DNA from: Streptococcaceae bacterium
Lineage (GTDB): Bacteria; Bacillota; Bacilli; Lactobacillales; Streptococcaceae
Assembly: GCA_031285775.1 (NCBI GenBank)
Contig: JAITVN010000053.1
Span: 1 to 57,120 of the forward strand
Length of the DNA stretch: 57,120 bases
Reading direction: 5' to 3'
The notes beneath the pieces were generated by a model. That model saw only the letters and a list, made by a program, of their open reading frames with translations. It was not told where the DNA came from and made no database searches. This document shows positions 7,805 to 15,340 of this stretch, piece by piece; the first letter of the stretch is position 1; every line of letters starts with the position of its first letter. The position numbers were made by a program, and so were the translations under genes.

Positions 7805-9922
7805 ATGACTAGAGCAATACGAGTTGGAATAGATGTAGGCGGCACGCACACAAAAGCCGTTGCAATTGATAATGACACCTTTGATATCGTTGGCATTGGT
7901 TCTGTTAAAACAACCCACGATGACCCTCGCGGGGTGTCAGCAGGCGTTATAGAGGCATTCAAAAAGTGCTTGGATGACAATGGCATTCGTCCTGAGGAGG
8001 TAACATTCATTGCACACAGTACGACTCAGGCGACGAATGCCCTACTAGAAGGTGATGTAGCAAAGATTGGCGTAATAGGAATGGGAAGCAGCTTTTTGGC
8101 AAAAAAGCAATCCGTCATCAAAGACATTATCCTAGACGAAACAGGAAAAAGGAAAATTGAAACGGTAAATAGCTATATTCCGATTAAGAAGTTTTCGGAT
8201 GCCCTTGTGATTCAAACGATAGATGAGCTGACCAAACAAGGCGCTGAGGTGCTTGTGGCTTCAGAGGCCTTTGGTGTAGACAATAACCATGAAGAAGTCC
8301 GAGTGGCCGAGCTTGGGAGAGCGAAAAATTTAGAAGTTTCACAAGCTAGTGATATTTCGAAAATGTATGGACTTTCTAAACGCACACGTACAGCTGTTAT
8401 CAATGCTTCCATCCTTCCAAAAATGTTTGAGACCGCAGACAGCACAGAAAACAGTGTTCGCGAAGAAGGCATCAAAGTGCCTCTGATGATTATGCGTGGC
8501 GACGGCGGTGTCATGGACATCAACGAAATGCGTAAACGTCCTGTTTTGACAATGCTTTCAGGTCCTGCCGCCTCAACAGTCGGCGCACTCATGTACCTGA
8601 AGGCTTCGAATGCGATTTTCTTTGAGGTTGGTGGCACTTCAACAGATATTGGCGTCATCAAGAACGGACGCCCGATGATTGATTATTCGGTCGTCGGAGG
8701 TCACAAGACTCTAATCAGTTCGTTGGATGTCCACGTATCTGGCGTTGCAGGCGGAAGCATGGTTCGTGCATCTAAATCAGGTGTGATCGCTGTCGGACCT
8801 CGTTCTGCACACATTGCGAAACTTCCTTATGCTGCCTTTTCAAAGCCTGAAGAAATCATAGAGCCGAAGGTGGTGCTGATTCAACCGCTGAAAGATGATC
8901 CGACAGATTACGTTGCGATTGAAGGCACTGATGGTAAACGCTTTGCTGTCACGGTAACCTGCGCAGCAAATGTTCTTGGTCTTGTAAAAGAGGGTGACTT
9001 TTCATTCGGCAACTATGAAGCAAGTTACAAAGCAGTAAAGGCACTTGCAGATTTCATTGGTACAAGCGCAGAAGAGGCGGCAACTCAGATTCTTGATAAA
9101 GCATCAGATACTGTCATAGCTGTCATTAATGAATTGGCTGAGAAGTATAAGGTAGAACGCAGTCAAATTTCACTCGTCGGCGGCGGCGGCGGCGTAGCTG
9201 CTCTGCTTCCTTTTACTGCAAAGAAGATGGGATTGGGATACGAAATTGCTAAGCACGCTGAGGTCATATCTTCAATTGGTGTCGCCTTGGCAATGGTACG
9301 AGATGTTGTAGAGCGCGTGATTCCAAACCCTTCACCTCAAGATTTGGAAGACATCCGCTCAGAAGCTATTCAATCTGCTACGAAATCGGGTGCAAATCCA
9401 GAAACAATTGAAGTTCAAATGGAAATTGATGCACAGACAAATAAAATTCGTGCCATCGCAACAGGCTCAACAGAAGTCAAAACAACGGATCTCGCAACTA
9501 ATGTTGACGAAGCACAAGCCTTATCGTTTGCAGCAAAATCCATGCAAGTCTCTGATGCGGATGTCTACCTGATCGAAAAAAATGATTATTTCTATTGTTT
9601 CGGCACGAGGAAAAAAGAAGCTCAAGAACTTCGTATTGTTGACAAAAAGGGCTTTATCAAAGTCCAGCGCGCAAATGGAGAAGCGGTTTGCACAAGCATT
9701 TCAGGCGTAAGAAATATTATCGACAAATACTGGGAAGAATTATCCGTCTATAAGTCAGATATCAAACTTGCGCCAGATATTTATCTCTGTATTGGCGCAA
9801 AAGTTGTGGATTATACAGGAATGCTTGAACTTTCACAGCTTCATATGGTCATGGACACAGAACTTCAGCAGTATGGCGGCCGTGAGGAAGTTATCGTTGT
9901 TGGCGCAAGGAATAATCTCTGA
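7805..9922 (+). CDS. Hydantoinase A/oxoprolinase-family ATPase-fold protein
   Basis: A 705-residue protein with the HyuA/acetone-carboxylase-beta architecture. The actin-like phosphate-1 loop GIDVGGTHTKAV is at residues 8-19. The hydantoinase-type TTQATNALLEGDVAKIGVI stretch follows near residue 75, and the phosphate-2 motif VGGTSTDIGVI near residue 280. SLVGGGGGVAALLP near residue 460 is the adenosine-binding region. Family members use ATP to activate cyclic amides, ketones or carboxylates, usually with a HyuB-type partner. No HyuB is encoded here; the next gene, overlapping by one base, encodes a small zincin. Substrate unknown. Strong AAGGAGGA ribosome site. Confidence 0.8.
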   Translation: MTRAIRVGIDVGGTHTKAVAIDNDTFDIVGIGSVKTTHDDPRGVSAGVIEAFKKCLDDNGIRPEEVTFIAHSTTQATNALLEGDVAKIGVIGMGSSFLAKKQSVIKDIILDETGKRKIETVNSYIPIKKFSDALVIQTIDELTKQGAEVLVASEAFGVDNNHEEVRVAELGRAKNLEVSQASDISKMYGLSKRTRTAVINASILPKMFETADSTENSVREEGIKVPLMIMRGDGGVMDINEMRKRPVLTMLSGPAASTVGALMYLKASNAIFFEVGGTSTDIGVIKNGRPMIDYSVVGGHKTLISSLDVHVSGVAGGSMVRASKSGVIAVGPRSAHIAKLPYAAFSKPEEIIEPKVVLIQPLKDDPTDYVAIEGTDGKRFAVTVTCAANVLGLVKEGDFSFGNYEASYKAVKALADFIGTSAEEAATQILDKASDTVIAVINELAEKYKVERSQISLVGGGGGVAALLPFTAKKMGLGYEIAKHAEVISSIGVALAMVRDVVERVIPNPSPQDLEDIRSEAIQSATKSGANPETIEVQMEIDAQTNKIRAIATGSTEVKTTDLATNVDEAQALSFAAKSMQVSDADVYLIEKNDYFYCFGTRKKEAQELRIVDKKGFIKVQRANGEAVCTSISGVRNIIDKYWEELSVYKSDIKLAPDIYLCIGAKVVDYTGMLELSQLHMVMDTELQQYGGREEVIVVGARNNL

Positions 9923-10572
9923 TGGATCATAAAGATCTTGTGAAAAAAGTATTTTATCTTTCTATGAGAGATAAGATTAGGATACAACTCTGTGAAGATG
10001 CACTATCTTCAAAAATTCCTTCCGAAGAATTAGAGGCAGTGATTGTTGATAGTCTAAAAAATGGAATTGACTCAGCGCGTCAGATTAAGGCTCAGTTTCA
10101 CGAAAAAACAATTGCGGAAATTGTAGAAAGCCATGAAATCAAACTAGATTATGTAGATATGATGACCCAAGAGGACTTTACTTCGATCGGATCTTTTGAG
10201 TTACCAAATCATATCCTAATCAACCAGGGACTAGTCAAAAAACAAGGTACATTTTTTCAGGAAAGTGAGATTAATTTTCTGACTTTTGACTACTGGAAAG
10301 AAATTGTTCTGGCACATGAGTTTTTCCACTATTTGCAAGAAAAAGACAAAGGTATGTTTGTCAATAATTACCAAGTATCTGTCTGGGGAAAAGTACCATT
10401 CGGTCCTAAAAGTAAGTTAGAAGTATTAAGTGAGATTGCAGCCAATGCATTCGCACAAGAGTTGCTGGAATTGATTGATTATCCAGGACTTATTGACATG
10501 ATTCTGGTGTTTCCATGCTACCCAGAGCGAATGGCCTTAAAATTAGAGAAGGCACTTAAAAAGATAGAATAA
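9922..10572 (+). CDS. IrrE/ImmA-like zinc metalloprotease-fold protein
   Basis: A 216-residue soluble protein with HEFFH near residue 132 (VLAHEFFHYLQEKDKG) and a downstream Glu helix (LEVLSEIAANAFAQELLE). This is the HExxH plus E-xx-A arrangement of IrrE/ImmA gluzincins. ImmA proteins cleave transcription factors and usually lie beside their target repressor. Here the gene is the last-but-one of a sugar-acid operon and overlaps the HyuA-like gene (TGATG), so its product may process or assemble an operon enzyme instead. No helix-turn-helix or membrane segment is seen. Function unknown. Confidence 0.7.
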   Translation: MDHKDLVKKVFYLSMRDKIRIQLCEDALSSKIPSEELEAVIVDSLKNGIDSARQIKAQFHEKTIAEIVESHEIKLDYVDMMTQEDFTSIGSFELPNHILINQGLVKKQGTFFQESEINFLTFDYWKEIVLAHEFFHYLQEKDKGMFVNNYQVSVWGKVPFGPKSKLEVLSEIAANAFAQELLELIDYPGLIDMILVFPCYPERMALKLEKALKKIE

Positions 10573-10588
10573 AAAAAGGAGTTTGAAG

Positions 10589-11230
10589 ATGAAAAAAGTT
10601 GAAATATTAAAAAAACTACAAACCGCCGGCATCATCGCCGTAGTACGCGGAGCCACCACAGAAGAAGCCATGAAAGCCTCAGAAGCCATCTTAGCTGGCG
10701 GCATAACAGGCATTGAGCTCACATTCACAGTTCCTTCCGCAAACACAGTCATTGCAGACCTTGTCCAAAAATACGATAATCAACCAGAAATAATCATTGG
10801 CGCAGGAACAGTACTCGACGCAGTAACAGCCAGAATAGCCATCATGGCAGGTGCCCAATTTATTGTCAGCCCATGTTTTGACGCTGCCACCGCAAAAATC
10901 TGCAATCTCTACCAAATCCCCTATCTGCCAGGTTGTTTAACGATTACTGAGATGAGAACAGCCCTTGAAGCAGGCTGTGACATCATCAAGCTCTTCCCGG
11001 GTTCGGCCTTCGGGCCAAGCATTGTTAAGGCCTTCAAAGCTCCACTGCCGCAGCTCAACCTCATGCCGACAGGCGGCGTCAGCTTGGACAACATGGCCGA
11101 ATGGTTTAAAGCTGGGGTCGTTGCAGTTGGAGTTGGCGGAAATCTGCTCGCGCCGGCAGCTAAAGGCGATTTCGCGGAAGTATCAGCAGTAGCAAGGCAA
11201 TACATGGAAAAATTGAATGAGATAAGATAA
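10589..11230 (+). CDS. kdgA: 2-dehydro-3-deoxy-6-phosphogluconate aldolase
   Basis: A 213-residue class I KDPG/KHG aldolase. Family motifs are GIIAVVRG at the N terminus, GITGIELTFTVP, IGAGTVL, FIVSPCFD, LPGCLTITEM, the catalytic-Lys segment DIIKLFPGSAFGPS, and LMPTGGV. It splits KDPG to pyruvate and glyceraldehyde-3-phosphate and so finishes the pathway served by both KDG kinases. The ATG at 10589 lies 7 bases after AAGGAG; a TTG at 10583 is in frame but too close to that site. It closes the operon, with a terminator directly downstream. Confidence 0.93.
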   Translation: MKKVEILKKLQTAGIIAVVRGATTEEAMKASEAILAGGITGIELTFTVPSANTVIADLVQKYDNQPEIIIGAGTVLDAVTARIAIMAGAQFIVSPCFDAATAKICNLYQIPYLPGCLTITEMRTALEAGCDIIKLFPGSAFGPSIVKAFKAPLPQLNLMPTGGVSLDNMAEWFKAGVVAVGVGGNLLAPAAKGDFAEVSAVARQYMEKLNEIR

Positions 11231-11253
11231 AACAATCTCGAATTAAAGTTTAT

Positions 11254-11289
11254 AAAAATATAGAAAAACAAATTTTCTATATTTTTTTT
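11254..11289 (+). terminator. Rho-independent terminator after kdgA
   Basis: An AT-rich stem of about 14 bp (AAAAATATAGAAAA at 11254-11267 with TTTTCTATATTTTT from 11273) closes a 5-base loop and runs into TTTTTTTT. It ends the uronate operon ahead of the bacteriocin locus. Confidence 0.8.
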
Positions 11290-11718
11290 GATACATTTCT
11301 CAAAAAATTGCGTATTAATATATAAGGGCGAAAAGACCACAAAAGCCTTGGTCATTTTTCATAATTTATGCAGTCATACTTTTTGAACGAAATAAAGTAT
11401 TTGTCATGAAACATCTCCAAAAAAAATACGTATTAAATAGTGAAGGAGGAAAATTGATTATTATTCTGGAGCGGTTGCTTTTCATAGAGTTTGAAGAGCG
11501 AAAATTGCAGAATGGTAAACAGTTGACTGTTTCCATTAAATTGAAGCTTCAAAAAAATCATCTGCTACATTGCTTTACGGCAATTGACAGATAGGCTTAG
11601 TCTTTAAATAACTCAGCATTGCGCATTGCTGAGCTTGTACAGTCTCAAAGGTTATTTTCTAGTGCGCACTGGGAACACTAATTGAGATAATCTGCGAATC
11701 ATAAGATTTGCTAGAAAA
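11290..11718 (+). other. Intergenic region upstream of the bacteriocin gene
   Basis: An AT-rich stretch between the kdgA terminator and the bacteriocin gene. A strong AAGGAGG (11443-11449) is followed by an in-frame TTG at 11454, but the resulting 46-codon frame (to 11594) is low-complexity and unrecognised. The region also holds two dyads (11612-11633 and 11661-11670). The bacteriocin promoter should lie here, but I cannot identify it with confidence. Confidence 0.4.
11612..11633 (+). promoter_or_regulatory. Inverted repeat upstream of the bacteriocin gene
   Basis: CTCAGCA (11612-11618) is the exact reverse complement of TGCTGAG (11627-11633), and the spacer contains the palindrome TGCGCA. 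A second palindrome, AGTGCGCACT, follows at 11661-11670. There is no T-run, so an operator or mRNA leader structure is likelier than a terminator. Confidence 0.45.
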
Positions 11719-11925
11719 GTGGAGAAAATTCTTATATTTAATCTTATTGCAACCGGTCTTTCTAGGACCACTATAAACACTATTGTCGGCCTTGTTAATG
11801 CAGGCCTTGATATCTCGACAATCATAATGATATTATCAGGAGCACTAAGCGGCTTTGGCGGTGTTCTTGCAGTCATAAAAAAATATGCAACGAAGAAGCT
11901 TCTCGGTAAGCTTGTTGGTCTGTAA
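11719..11925 (+). CDS. Circular bacteriocin precursor, garvicin ML-like
   Basis: The peptide closely resembles garvicin ML. Counted from LIATGLSRTTINTIV to LLGKLVGL the mature part is 60 residues, the same length as garvicin ML, whose mature form I recall as starting LVATGM and containing SAGMDIATA and IKKYAQKKL; the counterparts here are NAGLDISTI and IKKYATKKL. Such peptides are cut after a short leader, joined head to tail, and permeabilise membranes. The start is uncertain. The GTG at 11719 overlaps the only Shine-Dalgarno-like GGAG (11721-11724), which would instead serve an ATA at 11734. That ATA start would give a three-residue leader, as in garvicin ML. Biosynthesis genes follow. Confidence 0.9.
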   Translation: MEKILIFNLIATGLSRTTINTIVGLVNAGLDISTIIMILSGALSGFGGVLAVIKKYATKKLLGKLVGL

Positions 11926-11998
11926 GAGAACGAGTAAATAAGGAGTAATAACTTGGGCTGCTTTGCAGAAACAATGTGAAGCAGCTGCAGGTTATGAA

Positions 11999-13405
11999 AT
12001 GAATTACATGATAAAAATACTACTAATTAAAGAATTTAGAATATTGAACAATGCTTTATTTATTAATATGAGGGAAACTTTTGACTATCTTCCTCAAAAA
12101 CTTTTATCTTACCTTACGGCCGCTTTGACATTAATTCGATCGATTACAATCTATGTATCGTTTGCTGGTTTGACTGTTCTTTCGCTGAAGGACAAGAGTG
12201 TAACACCTTTGCTTACAATGTATTTCTCGTTTTATTTCTGTTTAATATCAGTGTCTTATTCGGATATTCATGAAAGATCTAATCTGCAAGTCCCTTCTCC
12301 CTTTCTTTTTTCGAAGAATAAGGTAATTTACGACTACTTTATCCGAGGCAGATTATTCATTGTATATTACTTTCTATTGCTTGCGCTTGCTGAAATAACA
12401 AGGCTCATCCTATTTGGAAATCTTCTTCTTTCAATTTCTCTCATTTTGAGCACCTGTCTCATTGCTTACCACCTGCTAAGGAGAAATACTAGTTTTTTTA
12501 GCTTTAACAACAATTTTCTTGCCGTTTTATTTGTTATTTTAATTAAGGATTTTTTACCTGAGATTATTAACACGCTAATTTCAGGAAATGTGGACGAATT
12601 GTTCAACATATTTAACTCTCGAATACAACTATTGTTTCTTCAAGAGAGTAGTGTTGTGTTGATAGTTACTAGTGTTGCTGAATTTGTTTTACACAGAGTG
12701 TTTATAAAACCAGGCAGAGCCTCAGGAGACGGGTTGAAGAAAGATTTTGTGAATAAACTAAATGTTTATACAAGAGGATTCTTGAATTACATCCACTCGC
12801 AAAGTTTAAGCAGGAAGCTGAGTCTATTTTTCCCGATGGAGTTTTTAACTCTTACCTTCGCTATTTCATATCTGAATTATCCATATAAGGAGGGAATTCA
12901 ATTCTTTCTTGAACAGTTACTATTTTTTGTCTATTTGCAGCACAAGGTAACTGAGCTGACATATTTTTTCATATTTTCTGTGACGCCCAGAGAGCGAATT
13001 CAGATTCTAAGTAGCTGGCGGAGACTTCTAGTAAGATTTATCAATAAGCTGTCAATACTTCTCATTTTGACCTTACCGCTGCTATTATTTATTATGTTTT
13101 TTATTGAAAGCAAGCTCGCTTTCATCGGGATAGCCTTTATCGGGATGGGGATCACAATCAGTCAAGATAATCTTGTTGTAAAAGATTACCATTCGTTAAC
13201 TGTCAAAAAAATAAGTGCGGTTAAAGTTTTGTACAGTCAGTATTTTTATCTGTTTATTCTTTTGTATATGACTGCTCTTGAAATTACCTTCGACGAAAAG
13301 AATAGGAGCTTTCTGCCAGACGGTCAGATTTCCTATATCTTTATGACCTTTGGTCTCATTCTATATTTAATTGTTAAATTTAAATATAACTCAAAAAAAG
13401 GATAG
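11999..13405 (+). CDS. Large multi-pass membrane protein of circular bacteriocin biosynthesis (CirB/As-48B-like)
   Basis: About 468 residues from the ATG at 11999, or 480 from a TTG at 11963, with ten or more predicted hydrophobic segments and basic loops. Position directly after the structural gene, size and topology match the poorly conserved B protein of the circularin A, AS-48 and garvicin ML clusters, which is thought to act in maturation or secretion. There is no good ribosome site at either start. An AAGGAG at 11940-11945 is ideally spaced for a TTG at 11953, but that frame stops after eight codons, which hints at a frameshift or a leader peptide. Homology is inferred mainly from context. 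Confidence 0.72.
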   Translation: MNYMIKILLIKEFRILNNALFINMRETFDYLPQKLLSYLTAALTLIRSITIYVSFAGLTVLSLKDKSVTPLLTMYFSFYFCLISVSYSDIHERSNLQVPSPFLFSKNKVIYDYFIRGRLFIVYYFLLLALAEITRLILFGNLLLSISLILSTCLIAYHLLRRNTSFFSFNNNFLAVLFVILIKDFLPEIINTLISGNVDELFNIFNSRIQLLFLQESSVVLIVTSVAEFVLHRVFIKPGRASGDGLKKDFVNKLNVYTRGFLNYIHSQSLSRKLSLFFPMEFLTLTFAISYLNYPYKEGIQFFLEQLLFFVYLQHKVTELTYFFIFSVTPRERIQILSSWRRLLVRFINKLSILLILTLPLLLFIMFFIESKLAFIGIAFIGMGITISQDNLVVKDYHSLTVKKISAVKVLYSQYFYLFILLYMTALEITFDEKNRSFLPDGQISYIFMTFGLILYLIVKFKYNSKKG

Positions 13406-13406
13406 T

Positions 13407-13571
13407 ATGGATTTGTCAATATTGTTACCTGTTATGTGGCTATTTATGTCAGTACATTATTTATTAAAACAGTTGCATGAAGAAAAGAGAAGTTTATTTA
13501 TTATCTGTTTCTTCATATTTAACATTATTTTTATGATTTTCAGCATTTGTTGGACAGTAATCGTGAAATAA
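13407..13571 (+). CDS. Small hydrophobic basic protein, candidate bacteriocin immunity protein
   Basis: A 54-residue protein starting MDLSILLPVMWLFMSVHYLL, with two membrane-spanning stretches separated by a charged loop (LKQLHEEKRS). Small cationic two-TM proteins of this size, encoded inside circular bacteriocin operons (CirE, As-48D1), confer self-immunity; that role is inferred from position and composition. The ATG at 13407 follows AAAGGA. The gene starts one base after the large membrane protein's stop codon. Garvicin ML-type loci may need the accessory transporter for full protection. Confidence 0.65.
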   Translation: MDLSILLPVMWLFMSVHYLLKQLHEEKRSLFIICFFIFNIIFMIFSICWTVIVK

Positions 13572-13645
13572 TAAAGAGATATTTTGTACAAGACGCTCAA
13601 AATATATCGAGCACTTGGACATACGTCATTATAAGGGAGAAGAAA

Positions 13646-14269
13646 ATGTTGTCAATAAAAGCCTGCAATATAAGATATCAGGACAAAGTGATACTAAATA
13701 AAATACAATTTGATGTCGAAAAGGGAGTGATACAAAACCTTATCGGAAATAACGGTACAGGAAAAAGTACTCTTTTGTCCGCGATGAATGGTGAAATCTT
13801 TTTTGACGAAATGTCTATTTTGAAAGATGGGAAAAAAGTCAACCCTAAAAACAACTACGAAATAATCATGATTTCCTCAGATTTTTTCGGCTATGAATTT
13901 TTGAGAAGTATTGAATTTATTGAATATATAGGACGTTTATTTCGCCAGGACATTAAGAAAAGTCTAGCTATGGCAGACGCCTTGATGCAAGAGCTTAAGA
14001 TGACCGAATTTAGAAACATTCTAATAAAAAATTTGTCTCAAGGCACGAAACAAAAGCTTGCCTACATTGCAATGATCGTGACAACTTGCGAAATAGTTCT
14101 CTTCGATGAGGCGTTTGAACATATTGATGAAGACTCAATTCGAGTAATCAAGGAAAAATTGGAAGTAGAAAAAAACAAGAGATATATTTTCAATGTTTCA
14201 CACACAAAAATACTAAATGAGCTTGATCATGCAGACGTAGATATTGAACAAATTGGAGGATATTCATGA
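13646..14269 (+). CDS. ABC transporter ATP-binding protein of the bacteriocin locus (CirD/As-48D-like)
   Basis: A 207-residue ABC ATPase domain: Walker A GNNGTGKST near residue 35, signature LSQGTKQKL, Walker B IVLFDEAFEHID, and a switch His in FNVSHTK. It probably pairs with the membrane proteins beside it to energise export or immunity of the circular peptide. The ATG at 13646 lies 6 bases after AGGGAGA; the frame is open further upstream to 13547 but that segment resembles intergenic DNA. It overlaps the next gene by 4 bases (ATGA). Confidence 0.88.
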   Translation: MLSIKACNIRYQDKVILNKIQFDVEKGVIQNLIGNNGTGKSTLLSAMNGEIFFDEMSILKDGKKVNPKNNYEIIMISSDFFGYEFLRSIEFIEYIGRLFRQDIKKSLAMADALMQELKMTEFRNILIKNLSQGTKQKLAYIAMIVTTCEIVLFDEAFEHIDEDSIRVIKEKLEVEKNKRYIFNVSHTKILNELDHADVDIEQIGGYS

Positions 14270-14763
14270 GGAGGAAAAAAAGTCTGACGATTGCCGCTAC
14301 CCTTTCCTCAGTAGGTTTCACCGTGGGAATAATATTGAATCTGGTGCTCTATTCTCCATCATCTTCATTTGTGACAGCAGATTATAGGAGATTTTCAGAA
14401 GCATTTGGAGATATTTTACTTCACAATGTGATAGCAGTTTTTCTGATATTAATTTTATCAGTTATTCCGTTTGTCTCAACAATTGTAGTTGTGCTTGCGA
14501 ATTTTGTTACATTCGGCTTGAGTATAAGCTTTTCGATAGAGAAATTCGGGTTTATAGAATCATTTTTCAGATATTCACATGGAATTTTTGAAATTCCAGC
14601 AATCGTCTTAACAATTTCTCTCTCATTAAGAGTTTCTGGATTTATCGTTAGTAAATTAACTGGCGGAGAAAGCAGAAAAATAGATTTCGAGAGAAGCGAG
14701 TTTTTAGTAATCGCAGCTTTGTTAAGTGCAGGAGCCTTAGTCGAATCAATCTACTTAACTTAA
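14266..14763 (+). CDS. Stage II sporulation protein M/DUF95-family membrane protein (CirC/As-48C-like)
   Basis: A 165-residue protein with four hydrophobic segments. The SpoIIM/DUF95 hallmark HGIFEIPAIVL, a membrane-embedded His-Gly and Glu-Pro motif, is near residue 106. DUF95 proteins are conserved partners of the ABC ATPase in circular bacteriocin operons and are thought to take part in secretion and immunity. The four-base overlap with the ATPase gene supports a complex. Assignment to DUF95 is by motif recognition. Confidence 0.82.
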   Translation: MRRKKSLTIAATLSSVGFTVGIILNLVLYSPSSSFVTADYRRFSEAFGDILLHNVIAVFLILILSVIPFVSTIVVVLANFVTFGLSISFSIEKFGFIESFFRYSHGIFEIPAIVLTISLSLRVSGFIVSKLTGGESRKIDFERSEFLVIAALLSAGALVESIYLT

Positions 14764-14791
14764 ATCCCCCAAAAAAGAAGGAGAAATCAAA

Positions 14792-15295
14792 ATGACCAAA
14801 TTAACAACCATTGAAAAAATATATCTAGCAATCTCGCTAATCGTCTTTGTAGCATTTAGTTCTTTTATCCCATATCTGCTTGGTATGGATAAGATAAACA
14901 AAGCTGTCGCTGACAATAATGCTGCTGGTATTGAAAATATGGTGGGAGTTGCCTTAGTTTTGGCAGGAGTAATTACATTGCTCTTGACCCTGATAACAGC
15001 TTTTATTAACAAAATAATAGTTTATCTTGTCACAAAGCAGAGAGTTTCATTTGGTTATACCCTCTTTATTTACTTGATTTCAGCACTAGTTGTTCAAGTT
15101 ACTTTTACAACTGTGCAGTTTATCAACAAAGATATGAATCCAGGAGTTGTCACACTTTCAATTCAGTCAATCATGAGAAACGCATTATTTATCGGACTTT
15201 TATATCGTAAAATAAAAAAAGGTAAGCTGAAAATGCTGATTACTTTCTTTATTTTAGTGCTGTTAGATCTACTCGTAGCTATTTTCCTGAAGTAA
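14792..15295 (+). CDS. Membrane protein, As-48E-like component of the accessory bacteriocin exporter
   Basis: A 167-residue protein with four to five hydrophobic segments (the first in IYLAISLIVFVAFSSF) and a C terminus ending in two adjacent membrane spans. It has a GAAGGAG ribosome site. It precedes a membrane-fusion protein, an ABC ATPase and a FtsX-type permease, the order seen for as-48E-F-G-H, the AS-48 accessory transporter that raises immunity and export. I recognise no domain; the assignment rests on order and size. Confidence 0.6.
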   Translation: MTKLTTIEKIYLAISLIVFVAFSSFIPYLLGMDKINKAVADNNAAGIENMVGVALVLAGVITLLLTLITAFINKIIVYLVTKQRVSFGYTLFIYLISALVVQVTFTTVQFINKDMNPGVVTLSIQSIMRNALFIGLLYRKIKKGKLKMLITFFILVLLDLLVAIFLK

Positions 15296-15340
15296 AAAGT
15301 TTCAAGAGTATTGGAGCAACTAGAAAAAATGAGGAATATC

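Noticed and set aside
9922-10572. ImmA of an integrated conjugative element or prophage
   Set aside because: No integrase, Xre/ImmR repressor or att repeats nearby; the gene is embedded in a metabolic operon.
11300-11335. TTGCGT and TATAAG as a promoter for the bacteriocin gene
   Set aside because: The two hexamers are too close together to form a sigma-A promoter.
11406-11594. 62-codon frame upstream of the bacteriocin gene
   Set aside because: Lys/Leu-rich low-complexity translation with no recognisable family; the AAGGAGG inside it is too close to the only later in-frame start. Mentioned only within the intergenic entry.
13547-13645. Upstream extension of the bacteriocin ABC ATPase
   Set aside because: The frame is open to 13547 but the ribosome site and the typical domain start point to ATG 13646.
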